The notes beneath the pieces are model-generated. The model did not search any database. It was not told the origin of the DNA and worked only from the letters and a program-made list of their open reading frames with translations. Position numbers and translations under genes: made by a program. A stretch of 64,000 nucleotides of DNA from contig NZ_CP053346.1 of assembly GCF_013113735.1 (NCBI RefSeq), positions 1,502,001 to 1,566,000 of the forward strand, read 5' to 3'. Positions 28,117 through 36,826 of the stretch are shown here, in pieces; positions within the stretch are counted from its first letter, which is position 1; the number at the start of each line of letters is the position of its first letter. The stretch comes from Sphingomonas sp. AP4-R1 (GTDB lineage: Bacteria > Pseudomonadota > Alphaproteobacteria > Sphingomonadales > Sphingomonadaceae).

Positions 28117-28914
28117 TCAGGGGCCGTCATCTCGTCCAATAAAGCCGCGCCACCGGCCTAGCGCATGAGAGACGCGCGCAGCAGCGGCTGGCGCGATCAA
28201 GGCGAGATGTACCACATTTTCCCGCCCCAGCGCCATCGACAATATGGCGCGTGTGGCCGGGATTACGAGTCCCTGCTCGCCACTCCCCTCCACGCCGAGC
28301 CCGACGCGCAGCGCCTGATCCAGCCGACGCGTGCCGTCGGCTGCGGCATCGCGCGCGTGGAGCAGCAGATCGACCGAGCCCTTGCGCGCGGCATCGACGA
28401 TCTTCTCGCTGCCCGTGAGCAATGCGCCCGCGCGCGCCTCCAGCCCGAGCCGGTCGAGCGCGGCGCGTTCCAGCGCCTTCTCGATCTGGTCGGCCAGATC
28501 GGCGGGGACGGTGACGGAGGCCTTGAACGCGCGCGCCAGCGCCTTGGTGAGGCGGCCCTTGGCGATCGCCTGCTCCAGCGTCGCGCGATCCACGCCGATC
28601 CACGCGCCCCGGCCGGGCGCTCGGGCGCGGATATCGGGCGCGACGCTGCCATCGGGCGCGAGCGCGAGCCGGATCAGGTCCTCGCGCGCGGCCTTGCGGC
28701 CGGAGAGGATGCAGGTCCGCTCCGGATCGGATTTGGTGTGTTCGGGGGCCTCGGGCAGGTCGTCATCGGCCCCCCCGCTTGCGGGAGTGGGCGATATGAC
28801 CATGTCGGGTTTCTGGTGCTTTTCGTTGGAGGCAGGATGCCCACCCCCAACCCCTCCCGCAGGCGGGAGGGGAGAAGAGGCTGGCGCTACCGAGCGGTTC
28901 TCATCGTGAGCCAT
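28117..28914 (-). CDS. ylxR: YlxR (DUF448) RNA-binding protein with L7Ae-like C-terminus
   Basis: A 265-residue protein combining a YlxR domain (ERTCILSGRKAAREDLIRL then RAPGRGAWIGVDRA, about residues 70-140) with a C-terminal L7Ae-like segment (AGALLTGSEKIVDAARKGSVDLLLHARDA). YlxR is a small RNA-binding protein, normally next to nusA and infB as here. The ATG at 28914 lies 12 bases after an AGGAGG and overlaps the tautomerase gene end by 14 bases; the only other candidate is an ATG at 28803 without a good ribosome site. With the 28914 start, residues about 15-49 are encoded by a palindromic repeat (SPLPPAGGVGGGHPA and PTPASGGADDD), an in-frame insertion into the N-terminal tail. Confidence 0.85.
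   Translation of the reverse strand: MAHDENRSVAPASSPLPPAGGVGGGHPASNEKHQKPDMVISPTPASGGADDDLPEAPEHTKSDPERTCILSGRKAAREDLIRLALAPDGSVAPDIRARAPGRGAWIGVDRATLEQAIAKGRLTKALARAFKASVTVPADLADQIEKALERAALDRLGLEARAGALLTGSEKIVDAARKGSVDLLLHARDAAADGTRRLDQALRVGLGVEGSGEQGLVIPATRAILSMALGRENVVHLALIAPAAAARVSHALGRWRGFIGRDDGP
28771..28872. repeat. Palindromic repeat, family F-like, inside ylxR
   Basis: Outer arms CCCCCCGCTTGCGGGAGTGGG and CCCACCCCCAACCCCTCCCGC plus the local hairpin CCCTCCCGCAGGCGGGAGGGG. The whole element is open in the ylxR frame and contributes part of the N-terminal tail if translation starts at 28914. Confidence 0.72.
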
Positions 28915-29134
28915 TCGCGGGTGCGACCTCCTGTGTCGGGGCCGCAGCCGCGCGATCGGCCAGCAGGATGCCGGCCGCGCCATAATTTTCGGTCGAATGC
29001 TCGGCGATCACGATCTGCACCGCGCCAGCCGGCTTGCCCAGCCGCTCGACGAGCGACTGGGTGACGTCGGCGACGAGCGCCGCCTTCTGCTCGCGCGTGG
29101 CGGAGCCGGCCAGTTCGATGCGGACGAAAGGCAT
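28901..29134 (-). CDS. 4-oxalocrotonate tautomerase family protein
   Basis: A 77-residue tautomerase-superfamily protein. Proline follows the initiator methionine (MPFVRIELAG), which after Met removal gives the catalytic N-terminal Pro1; the EHSTENYGAAGILLADR segment fits the family. Its ATG overlaps the nusA stop (TGATG), and it overlaps ylxR by 14 bases, so it is embedded in the nusA-infB operon and translationally coupled. No aromatic degradation genes are nearby, so its substrate and the reason for this location are unknown. Confidence 0.85.
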   Translation of the reverse strand: MPFVRIELAGSATREQKAALVADVTQSLVERLGKPAGAVQIVIAEHSTENYGAAGILLADRAAAAPTQEVAPANGSR

Positions 29135-30756
29135 CAGGCCTCGCTTGCCTCCTCGGTGCTGTCCTCGGCGACCTCCTCGTCGCCGAACCAGCCGGCGGCC
29201 TGGCGCGCGGCCATGATGATCTCCTGGCCCTGCTCGTTCGACAGGCCATAACCCGCCAGCACGCCGCCCTTGTCGGGCTTGGGTGCGGGCGCGCCTTCCT
29301 TGCGGCGGCGCGGCTCGGCGCGCGGCTTCTCGATCAGTTCGTCGGTGGAGAGATCGCCCACGTCGTCCAGCGTCTTGATGCCGGCCTTGCCGAGCGTGAC
29401 CAGCATCGCCTCGGTGATGTAGGGGAGCTGGCCCACCGCATCCTCGACGCCCAGCGCCTGGCGCGCCTCGCGATGCGAAGCCTCCTGACGCTCGATCGCC
29501 TCGACCGCGCGATTCTGCAGCTCGCCGCCGATCTCCTCGTCCAGACCCTCGATCTGGGCGAGTTCCTCGACCTCGACGTACGCCACTTCCTCAAGGCTGG
29601 AGAAGCCTTCGGCCACCAGCAGCTGCGCCAGCGTCTCGTCCACGTCCAGCTCCTGCTGGAACAGTTCGGAGCGCTCGACGAACTCCTTCTGGCGCTTCTC
29701 GGACGCGTCGGCCTCGGTCAGGATGTCGATCGCCTTGCCGGTCAGCTGGCTGGCGAGGCGCACATTCTGGCCGCGGCGGCCGATCGCGAGCGACAGCTGA
29801 TCGTCGGGCACGACGACCTCGATCCGCTCCTCTTCCTCGTCGATCATCACGCGCGCGACCTGGGCCGGCTGCAGCGCGTTGACGACGAAGGTGGCATTGT
29901 CGGGCGACCAGGGGATGATGTCGATCTTCTCGCCCTGCAGCTCCTGCACGACGGCCTGTACGCGGCTGCCCTTCATGCCGACGCAGGCGCCGACCGGATC
30001 GATGCTGGAATCGCGGCTGATCACGCCGATCTTGGCGCGCGAACCCGGATCGCGGGCGGCGGCCTTGATCTCGATGATGCCGTCGTAGATTTCGGGCACT
30101 TCCTGCGCGAACAGCTTCTTCATGAAATCGGGGTGCGCGCGGCTCAGGAAGATCTGGGGGCCGCGATTTTCGCGCACGACCTTCAGGATGACGGCGCGGA
30201 CGCGATCGTCCTTGCGGAGCACTTCGCGCGGGATCTGCTGGTCGCGGCGGATCACGCCCTCGGCGCGGCCGAGATTGACGACGACATGGCCGAACTCGAC
30301 CGACTTCACCGTGCCGACGATGATCTCGCCCGCGCGATCCTTGAACTCGTCATACTGGCGCTCGCGCTCGGCATCGCGGACCTTCTGGAAGATCACCTGC
30401 TTGGCGGCCTGCGCCGCGATGCGGCCGAATTCGATCGGGGGCAGCGGATCGACGATGAAGTCGCCGACGGCGGCGCCCTTCTGCAGCTTCTGCGCGTCGC
30501 CGACCGAGACCTGCTTGAAATAATCCTCGACCTGCTCGACCACCTCGACGACGCGCCACAGGCGCAGATCACCGACATTGGTGTCGATCTTGGCGCGAAT
30601 GTCGTTTTCCGCGCCATAGCGCGACTTGGCGGCGCGCTGGATCGCGTCCTCCATCGCCTCGATCACGATCGCGCGATCGATCAGCTTCTCGCGCGCGACC
30701 GAGTCGGCGATGGCGAGCAGCTCAGCCTTGTTGGCGGAAACGGCTGAAGTGGCCAT
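29134..30756 (-). CDS. nusA: Transcription termination/antitermination factor NusA
   Basis: NusA binds RNA polymerase and nascent RNA to modulate pausing, termination and antitermination. The 540-residue protein has an N-terminal polymerase-binding domain (about 1-130), an S1 domain (GEIIVGTVKSVEFGHVVVNLG), two KH domains (ending with SLAIGRRGQNVRLASQL), and C-terminal acidic helix-hairpin-helix repeats as in other proteobacteria. The C-terminal tail carries a basic-acidic linker (KPRAEPRRRKEG). The gene starts 7 bases after the rimP stop and its own stop overlaps the tautomerase start. Confidence 0.97.
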   Translation of the reverse strand: MATSAVSANKAELLAIADSVAREKLIDRAIVIEAMEDAIQRAAKSRYGAENDIRAKIDTNVGDLRLWRVVEVVEQVEDYFKQVSVGDAQKLQKGAAVGDFIVDPLPPIEFGRIAAQAAKQVIFQKVRDAERERQYDEFKDRAGEIIVGTVKSVEFGHVVVNLGRAEGVIRRDQQIPREVLRKDDRVRAVILKVVRENRGPQIFLSRAHPDFMKKLFAQEVPEIYDGIIEIKAAARDPGSRAKIGVISRDSSIDPVGACVGMKGSRVQAVVQELQGEKIDIIPWSPDNATFVVNALQPAQVARVMIDEEEERIEVVVPDDQLSLAIGRRGQNVRLASQLTGKAIDILTEADASEKRQKEFVERSELFQQELDVDETLAQLLVAEGFSSLEEVAYVEVEELAQIEGLDEEIGGELQNRAVEAIERQEASHREARQALGVEDAVGQLPYITEAMLVTLGKAGIKTLDDVGDLSTDELIEKPRAEPRRRKEGAPAPKPDKGGVLAGYGLSNEQGQEIIMAARQAAGWFGDEEVAEDSTEEASEA

Positions 30757-30763
30757 TTTGCTG

Positions 30764-31288
30764 TTACCCTTCCTGTGAGATCGTATCCGCGCCCTCGGTG
30801 GAGAGCGGCGCGGTGGCCTTGATGAGAGCGTCGGTCAGAAGCAGCTTGGCGCTGGCGATCTGCCCGAACGGGATGGAGACTTCGCCGACCCGCTCGGCAT
30901 AGATGAGGACGGTGTCGCCCTCGATGCCGGAGAGGGTGGCGTCGAATTGCTTGCGGCCTTCCAGCGGCTCCGCCAGGCGGATGCGCGCCTCATAGCCCTG
31001 CCAGTCGGTATAGTCCTTCAGCCGCGTGAGCGGGCGATCGATCCCGGGGGAGGAGACTTCCAGCCGGTACGCCTCCTCGATCGGGTCCGCCTCGTCCAGC
31101 ACCTCCGAGATGCGGCGCGAGAGGGCCTCGCAATCGGTCAGGTCCAGCTGGCGCGTGTCCGGTCGCTCGGCCATCACCTGCAGCGTCGGATCGGATTTGC
31201 CGCCGAACATCGCGACGCGCACGAGATCGAAGCCCAGGGCCTTGGCCTCCGGCTCGATCAGCTTGGCGATCACGCTAATATCGGTCAT
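30764..31288 (-). CDS. rimP: Ribosome maturation factor RimP
   Basis: RimP is needed for 30S subunit maturation. The 174-residue protein shows the family core CEALSRRISEVLDEADPIEEAYRLEVSSPG-like region (visible as YRLEVSSPGIDRPL) and DYTDWQGYEARIRL. The open frame extends upstream to 31420, but the ATG at 31288 with GAGAAG six bases before it gives the normal length. First gene of the operon; its promoter must lie in the 149 bases shared with the divergent PQQ-type dehydrogenase gene. Confidence 0.95.
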   Translation of the reverse strand: MTDISVIAKLIEPEAKALGFDLVRVAMFGGKSDPTLQVMAERPDTRQLDLTDCEALSRRISEVLDEADPIEEAYRLEVSSPGIDRPLTRLKDYTDWQGYEARIRLAEPLEGRKQFDATLSGIEGDTVLIYAERVGEVSIPFGQIASAKLLLTDALIKATAPLSTEGADTISQEG

Positions 31289-31437
31289 GTCTTCTCGTCG
31301 ACGAATGGATGCACCGGCCCGTGCCGGAGCCCTGGGGGCACCGGCCTCGCCAGAGTTTCCAATGTCGAGGGGACATCCGCCATATAGACCTGCTAGGCTT
31401 TCCCGGCAAGCGGCTCCCAACCATGAGAAGGACGATC

Positions 31438-32658
31438 ATGCGTTTTCACACTTCGGCCGGCCTGATTGCGCTCGCCATCGCGGCGCCCGCCTGCGCTCAG
31501 GTCAATTCCGGCGCCACCAAGCCGAGCGCGACCCCGCCTTTCGTCGTGACCGAGGTCACGAAGCTGCGCATGCCCTGGAAGATCGCCTTCCTGCCCGACG
31601 GCCGGATGCTGATCACCGAGAAGCCGGGCGGCCTGTGGATCGTCAAGCAGACCGGCGAAAAGACCGAAGTGACGGGCACGCCGCCCGTATTCTTCAAGGG
31701 GCAGGCGGGCATGCTCGGCGTGTTCGTCTCGCCGCATTATGCGCAGGATCACTTCATCTACCTGACCTATTCGGAGCCGGGTGACGGCGGCGCGAGCCTG
31801 GCGGTGGCGCGTGCCCATATCGCCGAGTCGGCCGGCACGGCGAAGATCGAAGGGCTGCAGGTGATCTGGCGCGAACTGCCCAAGGGCGACGGCGGCCAAT
31901 ATGGCGGCGTGATCGCCTTCGCGCCCGACGGGCGGAGCATGTTCCTGACGGTCGGCGAGCGGATGCGCTTCACGCCCGCGCAGGATCCGGACAGCCCGCT
32001 CGGCAAGATCCTCCACCTGACGCTCGACGGGAAGCCGGCCCCCGGCAATCCTGGCGAGGGCAAGACGGGTGCGGCCTCGGTCGCGTTCATGGCGCCCCCC
32101 GGCGATACCGAGGAGGCGAAGACCGCGCCGACCAAGATGGTGCCGGTGAAGGGCCCCAATCTGGCACCCGCCGAAATCTGGGCGAGCGGCATCCGTACGC
32201 CCTACGGCCTCGCCTTCGACAAGGCCGGCAAGCTCTGGGAAGTGGAGCATGGCCCGCGCGGCGGCGACGAGCTGAACCTGATCGAGAAGGGCAAGAATTA
32301 CGGCTGGCCGCTCGTCTCCTACGGCATGAACTATAATGGCGTGCCGATCCCGAGTCCGGATACGCGCCCCGATCTGGCGAAGCCGGTCGTCTATTGGGTG
32401 CCCGTGATCGGGCCGGGTGGGCTGAGCTTCTATGACGGCAAGGCCTTCCCGGAATGGGCCGGCTCGGCGTTCATCGGCGGGATGCCCACCAAGTCGCTCG
32501 TCCGCGTCACCTTCGACGGACAAGGCGGCGCCAAGGAAGCCGAGCGCTGGGACATGGGCAAGCGCATCCGCGACGTGGCGGTGGCTCCGGACGGCGCCCT
32601 GTGGCTGCTGGAGGATGCCTATCCCGGCTCGGTCCTGAAGCTGACGCCGAAGAAGTAG
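31438..32658 (+). CDS. PQQ-dependent sugar dehydrogenase family protein (YliI/GdhB-like)
   Basis: A 406-residue periplasmic protein of the soluble glucose/aldose dehydrogenase beta-propeller family, which oxidises sugars with PQQ. A Sec signal (RFHTSAGLIALAIAAPACAQ) precedes propeller motifs such as LRMPWKIAFLPDGRMLITEK, GIRTPYGLAFD, WEVEHGPRGGDELN and YGWPLVSYG. Two ATGs are possible; 31438 has AGAAGGA at optimal spacing, while the ATG at 31423 adds five residues. Divergent from rimP. No PQQ synthesis genes are in the window. Confidence 0.88.
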   Translation: MRFHTSAGLIALAIAAPACAQVNSGATKPSATPPFVVTEVTKLRMPWKIAFLPDGRMLITEKPGGLWIVKQTGEKTEVTGTPPVFFKGQAGMLGVFVSPHYAQDHFIYLTYSEPGDGGASLAVARAHIAESAGTAKIEGLQVIWRELPKGDGGQYGGVIAFAPDGRSMFLTVGERMRFTPAQDPDSPLGKILHLTLDGKPAPGNPGEGKTGAASVAFMAPPGDTEEAKTAPTKMVPVKGPNLAPAEIWASGIRTPYGLAFDKAGKLWEVEHGPRGGDELNLIEKGKNYGWPLVSYGMNYNGVPIPSPDTRPDLAKPVVYWVPVIGPGGLSFYDGKAFPEWAGSAFIGGMPTKSLVRVTFDGQGGAKEAERWDMGKRIRDVAVAPDGALWLLEDAYPGSVLKLTPKK

Positions 32659-32684
32659 GGTCGGCTTTAGCGAGCTATCTCGAA

Positions 32685-32776
32685 CCGTTCGTGCTGAGCC
32701 TGTCGAAGCACCGTCCTTCTTCTCTCCCGGGTGGTGGAGAAGAAGAACGGCACTTCGGCAGGCTCAGTGTGAACGG
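32685..32776. repeat. Palindromic repeat, family A copy 3
   Basis: CCGTTCGTGCTGAGCCTGTC left arm and GGCAGGCTCAGTGTGAACGG right arm, with inner CCGTCCTTCTT/AAGAAGAACGG pairing. It lies 27 bases after the PQQ-type dehydrogenase stop, in tandem with a family B element. Confidence 0.88.
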
Positions 32777-32813
32777 AAGACGCGAATATCCTTGAACGCG
32801 AGAACGTAGCGGC

Positions 32814-32892
32814 CGTGCTCCTGCGAACGCAGGAGCCCAGAGTTACGAGGGGTGCGCGTGAAGCCCCGGGCTCCTGCGTCCGCAGGAGCACG
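32814..32892. repeat. Palindromic repeat, family B copy 1
   Basis: CGTGCTCCTGCGAACGCAGG left arm, inverse CTGCGTCCGCAGGAGCACG right arm. Each arm is itself a short palindrome (CTCCTGCGAACGCAGGAG). It lies upstream (3' side) of prfB. The 281 bases between the flanking genes hold only this and the family A copy. Confidence 0.88.
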
Positions 32893-32939
32893 ATGAAAGA
32901 GGTAGCTGGAAAACCGCGTAACAGCGCGGGCAGCGTTCC

Positions 32940-34067
32940 TCAGTCCACATCCTCCACGTCCACCGTCTCGCCCGTCACGCGCTGCGACAAAGCTGCGGCC
33001 ATGAACTTGTCGAGGTCGCCGTCCAGCACGTCGGAGGGGGCGGTGGAGGTGGCGCCGGTGCGGAGATCCTTCACCAGCTGATAGGGCTGCAGCACGTAGC
33101 TGCGGATCTGGTGGCCCCAGCCGATGTCGGTCTTGGTCGCGTTCTCGGCATTGGCCGCCTGCTCGCGGATCGCCAGCTCGCGCTCGTAGAGCCGCGCACG
33201 GAGCTGGTTATAGGCCTCGGCCTTGTTCTTGTGCTGCGAACGCTGGTTCTGACACTGCACGACGATGCCGGTCGGGATGTGCGTGATGCGGACGGCCGAA
33301 TCGGTCGTGTTGATGTGCTGGCCGCCGGCGCCCGAGGCGCGATAGGTGTCGATGCGCAGGTCGCTCTCGTTGTAGCTGACCTCGATATTGTCGTCGATTT
33401 CGGGATAGACCCAGACGCTGGCGAAGCTGGTGTGGCGGCGCGCGGCGCTGTCATAGGGGCTGATGCGGACCAGGCGATGCACGCCGCTCTCGGTCTTCGC
33501 ATAGCCATAGGCATTTTCGCCCTTCAGCAGCAAGGTGGCGGACTTGATGCCGGCCTGCTCGCCCGAATGATGGTCGATCAGCTCCACCTTCATGCCGCGC
33601 CGTTCGGCCCAGCGCGTGTACATGCGCTGGAGCATCCCGGCCCAATCCTGGCTTTCGGTGCCGCCCGCGCCCGCATTCACCTCGACATAGGTGTTGTTGG
33701 CGTCGGCCTCGCCGGCGAGGAGCGCCTTGATCTTGTCGGTTTCCGCGCGCTCGGCCAGCGCCGCGAGGCTGGCGACGCCTTCATCGACCAGCGACTCGTC
33801 GCCCTCGGCCTCCGCCATCTCCATCAGCTCGATCGTGTCATCCCGCTCGCGCCCGATCATGTTGACCGCGGTGATCGATTCGTCGAGGCGGCGGCGCTCC
33901 TGCATCACGGACTGCGCCTGCTTGGGATCGTCCCAGAGCTTGGGATCCTCGACGCGATTGTTCAGCTCGTCGAGCCGGCGCACGGCGCGGTCCCAGTCGA
34001 GGAAGCGGCGGACCAGCGCCATCGCGGCGTCGATCTGATCGATATGGGCTTGCGCTTCGGCGCGCAT
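32940..34067 (-). CDS. prfB: Peptide chain release factor 2
   Basis: RF2 terminates translation at UGA and UAA. The 375-residue frame is continuous, so the +1 programmed frameshift known near codon 25 in E. coli is absent. The peptidyl-hydrolase GGQ motif is at 248-250 (SGAGGQHINTTDSA). The stop-recognition tripeptide is SPY at 203-205 in RISPYDSAARRHTSF where E. coli has SPF; I believe this is common among alphaproteobacteria. It is transcribed downstream of the PBP1A gene with a repeat between them. Confidence 0.96.
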   Translation of the reverse strand: MRAEAQAHIDQIDAAMALVRRFLDWDRAVRRLDELNNRVEDPKLWDDPKQAQSVMQERRRLDESITAVNMIGRERDDTIELMEMAEAEGDESLVDEGVASLAALAERAETDKIKALLAGEADANNTYVEVNAGAGGTESQDWAGMLQRMYTRWAERRGMKVELIDHHSGEQAGIKSATLLLKGENAYGYAKTESGVHRLVRISPYDSAARRHTSFASVWVYPEIDDNIEVSYNESDLRIDTYRASGAGGQHINTTDSAVRITHIPTGIVVQCQNQRSQHKNKAEAYNQLRARLYERELAIREQAANAENATKTDIGWGHQIRSYVLQPYQLVKDLRTGATSTAPSDVLDGDLDKFMAAALSQRVTGETVDVEDVD

Positions 34068-34110
34068 GATCTTCGGTCCTTACAAAATCTGCCCGCTCGC
34101 TTCGAGCGGA

Positions 34111-34219
34111 GGTTCGAGCTTGTCGAGAACCGAAGTCGAGAAGGCGCTGGTCGCCTCGCGAACGAAAGTTCTCGACGGGCGCATCTCGGCTTCGCTCGAT
34201 GCTGCTCGAACCGAACGGG
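34111..34219. repeat. Imperfect inverted repeat
   Basis: GGTTCGAGCTTGTCGAGAACC on the left; TTCTCGAC and GCTCGAACC on the right are the matching inverse parts. It resembles but is distinct from family A. It fills the gap between the PBP1A gene and prfB. Confidence 0.65.
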
Positions 34220-34226
34220 TGTGCAT

Positions 34227-36692
34227 CTAGTAGATGCCCCCCTCCCTTGCCAAGAAGTCGCTATCGGAGCGGACCTTGTCGGGCTTGGCGATCACGGGCT
34301 CGGGCTTGCCGACCGCGCGGCGGGGCTCGCTCTCGGGCTTGAACGCTTCCCAGATGATCGCGGGCTTATATTCGCCCGGGTCCGGCCAGCCGCTGAACAC
34401 CTTCTTGCCCGTCCGCCGATCGATGCGGACCATGCGGATGCCGGCGGGCGCCTTGAAGGGGACGACCGGCATGCCCTCCATCGCTGTTGCCGCGAACTGG
34501 CGGAAGATCGGCGCCGCGATCGTGCCGCCCTGCGCATAGCCGCCGAGCGGACGGGGCTTGTCGAAGCCCACGTAGAGCCCGCCGACGAGATCGGCCGAGC
34601 CGCCGACGAACCATACGCTGGTGGGGCCGCTGTTCGTGCCGGTCTTGCCGAACATCGGCCGGCCGAGATCGCGCAGCGCGGTGGCGGTGCCGCGCAGCAC
34701 CACGCCCTCCATGATGTGGACCATCTGATAGGCGCTCATCGCATCCAGCACCTGGCCGCCGCGCGGGGCGGGGCGGGGCATGGCGCCGCCATTCCAGTCC
34801 TTGGCGTTGCAGCCCTCGCAGGGCCGCGTGTCGGCGCGCCAGATCACCTTGCCGTGGCGATCCTGCACATAATCGATCAGCGTCGGCTTCAGGCTGCGGC
34901 CCTGATTGGCGAGCATGGCGACGGCGTTGGTGAGGCGCAGCACCGTGGTTTCGCCCGCGCCCAGCGAATAAGCGATATAGGGCGGATAGGTGCCCACCCC
35001 CATCGCCTTGGCGAGGCTCACCACCTTGTCCATGCCGGTCTGGCTGGCGGCGCGCACCGTCATCAGGTTGCGCGACTGCTCGACGCCCCAGCGCATCGTC
35101 TGCGGGCCGGCATAGCCGCCGGAGAAGTTGCGGAAGCATTTGGTGCCGAGCGACGCTGTCTGGAACACGCAGAAGGGGGAATCGTCGATGATCGAGGCGG
35201 GGGTCATGCCGCTCTCGAGCGCGGCCGAATAGACGATCGGCTTGAAGGCCGAGCCCGGCTGGCGCAGCGCCTGCGTGGCGCGATTGAAAGGCTCGCGCGG
35301 ATCGAAGCCGCCCTGCATCGCCAGCACCTGCCCCGTATGCGGATTTTCCGCGACGAAGCCGCCCGAGACGACCGGGATCGAGCGCAGCGCCCAGGCATCG
35401 CCCGAGCGCGCGACCAGCACGACATCGCCCGCCTTCAGGAAATCGAACGCGCGGCCGCCGACGCCGCGCTTGGGCTGGTTCGCGCCCCAGGTGGGGAGCT
35501 TGCCCTGGCTGCCGTCCATGAAGCCGATCGTGGCGGTGCCCGATGACTTTTCCAGCACGACCGCCGCGCGCCATTCGGGCAGGCCGGTCAGCGGATTGAG
35601 CTTGCGCAGCGCCGCCTGCCAGCCCGCGCCGGGATCGATCGCGCCGACGCGCCCGCGCCAGCCGCCGGCCGAATCGTAGCGCAGCAGGCCCTGCCGCAAC
35701 GCCTGCTCGGCTGCTTTCTGCATCACCGGATTGAGCGAGGTGCGGACCCACAGGCCGCCCGTATAGACGCCGTGATTGCCCTTTTCGTCCGCCTCGCCAT
35801 AGCGATCGATCAGTTCGCGGCGGACCTCCTCCATGAAGTGGCCTTCGAATTGGCGCTCGACATCGCGGCGCGCGTCGGAGCGGGGCACGGTGCCGAGCGG
35901 AGCGGCATCGGCGGCCGCCTGCTGATCGCCGGTGATATAGCCGTTGGCGTGCATCTCGCGCAGCACATAGGCGCGGCGCTCCTTGGCCCGATCCTCATGG
36001 CGATCGGGATCGTAATTGGACGGCGCCTTGGGCAGGATCGCCAGATAGGCGACCTCGGGCAGGGTCAGCTGATCCACGTCCTTGCCGAAATACGCGCGCG
36101 CGGCGGACTGCACGCCATACGCGTTCCGGCCGAGGAAGATCTGGTTGAGATAGAGTTCGAGGATCTGCTGCTTGGTCAGCACCTGTTCGATGCGGACGGC
36201 CAGCACGGCCTCACGGATCTTGCGCGAGGGCGAATATTCGTCGCCGATCAGCAGATTCTTCGCGAGCTGCTGGGTGATCGTCGAGCCGCCGTGCGCGCGC
36301 TCGCCCGATCCGTATTTCGTCACATATTCGTAGACGCCGTTCAGGAAGGTGAGCGGATTGACGCCGCTGTGGTGGAAGAAGGTCTTGTCCTCGGCCGAGA
36401 TGAACGCCTCGATCAGCGGCTTGGGCAGTTCGTCGAAGCCCAGTTCCACCCGGCGCTCGCGCGCGAAGCTGTAAACGGGCGTGCCGTCGATCGAGCGGAC
36501 GTTGGTGGGCAGAGGCGGCTCGTAGGCGAGCAAGGCATCCGTGGACGGAAGCCCGCGGATGAACAGGAACCAGAAAATGGCCCAGCCGATCGCGAGCAGG
36601 CCGAACAGAGCCAGCAGCCAGCGGACCCAGCGTTTGCCGAGCCACGGCGGCAAAGACGACGAACCGCCGCCGCGACGAAGTGCGATCCTCAT
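34227..36692 (-). CDS. mrcA: Class A penicillin-binding protein 1A
   Basis: A bifunctional peptidoglycan synthase of 821 residues. One membrane helix (about 24-47) anchors a glycosyltransferase 51 domain with the catalytic Glu101 in ISAEDKTFFHH and GGSTITQQLAKN. An OB-like insert follows, then the transpeptidase with the nucleophile in GSAFKP (Ser near 478), the SRN motif and KTGT near 679. The C-terminus (EPRRAVGKPEPVIAKPDKVRSD) is a disordered tail. Length and order are those of PBP1A (MrcA/PonA). Divergent neighbours none; the amidase unit lies upstream on the same strand. Confidence 0.94.
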   Translation of the reverse strand: MRIALRRGGGSSSLPPWLGKRWVRWLLALFGLLAIGWAIFWFLFIRGLPSTDALLAYEPPLPTNVRSIDGTPVYSFARERRVELGFDELPKPLIEAFISAEDKTFFHHSGVNPLTFLNGVYEYVTKYGSGERAHGGSTITQQLAKNLLIGDEYSPSRKIREAVLAVRIEQVLTKQQILELYLNQIFLGRNAYGVQSAARAYFGKDVDQLTLPEVAYLAILPKAPSNYDPDRHEDRAKERRAYVLREMHANGYITGDQQAAADAAPLGTVPRSDARRDVERQFEGHFMEEVRRELIDRYGEADEKGNHGVYTGGLWVRTSLNPVMQKAAEQALRQGLLRYDSAGGWRGRVGAIDPGAGWQAALRKLNPLTGLPEWRAAVVLEKSSGTATIGFMDGSQGKLPTWGANQPKRGVGGRAFDFLKAGDVVLVARSGDAWALRSIPVVSGGFVAENPHTGQVLAMQGGFDPREPFNRATQALRQPGSAFKPIVYSAALESGMTPASIIDDSPFCVFQTASLGTKCFRNFSGGYAGPQTMRWGVEQSRNLMTVRAASQTGMDKVVSLAKAMGVGTYPPYIAYSLGAGETTVLRLTNAVAMLANQGRSLKPTLIDYVQDRHGKVIWRADTRPCEGCNAKDWNGGAMPRPAPRGGQVLDAMSAYQMVHIMEGVVLRGTATALRDLGRPMFGKTGTNSGPTSVWFVGGSADLVGGLYVGFDKPRPLGGYAQGGTIAAPIFRQFAATAMEGMPVVPFKAPAGIRMVRIDRRTGKKVFSGWPDPGEYKPAIIWEAFKPESEPRRAVGKPEPVIAKPDKVRSDSDFLAREGGIY

Positions 36693-36705
36693 GCCACACC
36701 TCGCC

Positions 36706-36798
36706 CGTCATCCCCGCGCAGGCGGGGATCCATTCGCGCGGCCTTCACGAGAAGAACGAACGCCGGGGCCATGGATTCCCGCCTGCGCGGGAATGACG
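36706..36798. repeat. Palindromic repeat, family C variant
   Basis: CGTCATCCCCGCGCAGGCGG left arm and CCCGCCTGCGCGGGAATGACG right arm form an inverted pair. It lies between the exported methyltransferase and PBP1A genes. Confidence 0.85.
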
Positions 36799-36826
36799 GA
36801 GGGAGAGTCACGAAGCGTCGGCGTCC

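Noticed and set aside
25639..28161. An 840-residue plus-strand open frame opposite infB
   Set aside because: It is the antisense shadow of IF-2, with the His/Arg/Asp-rich composition typical of such frames in GC-rich DNA.
32940..34067. Programmed frameshift in prfB
   Set aside because: The RF2 frame is uninterrupted over 375 codons, so no frameshift is needed.
33111..35546. An 811-residue plus-strand open frame over prfB and the PBP1A gene
   Set aside because: Antisense to two genes with full catalytic motifs, crossing their boundary; no domain recognisable.
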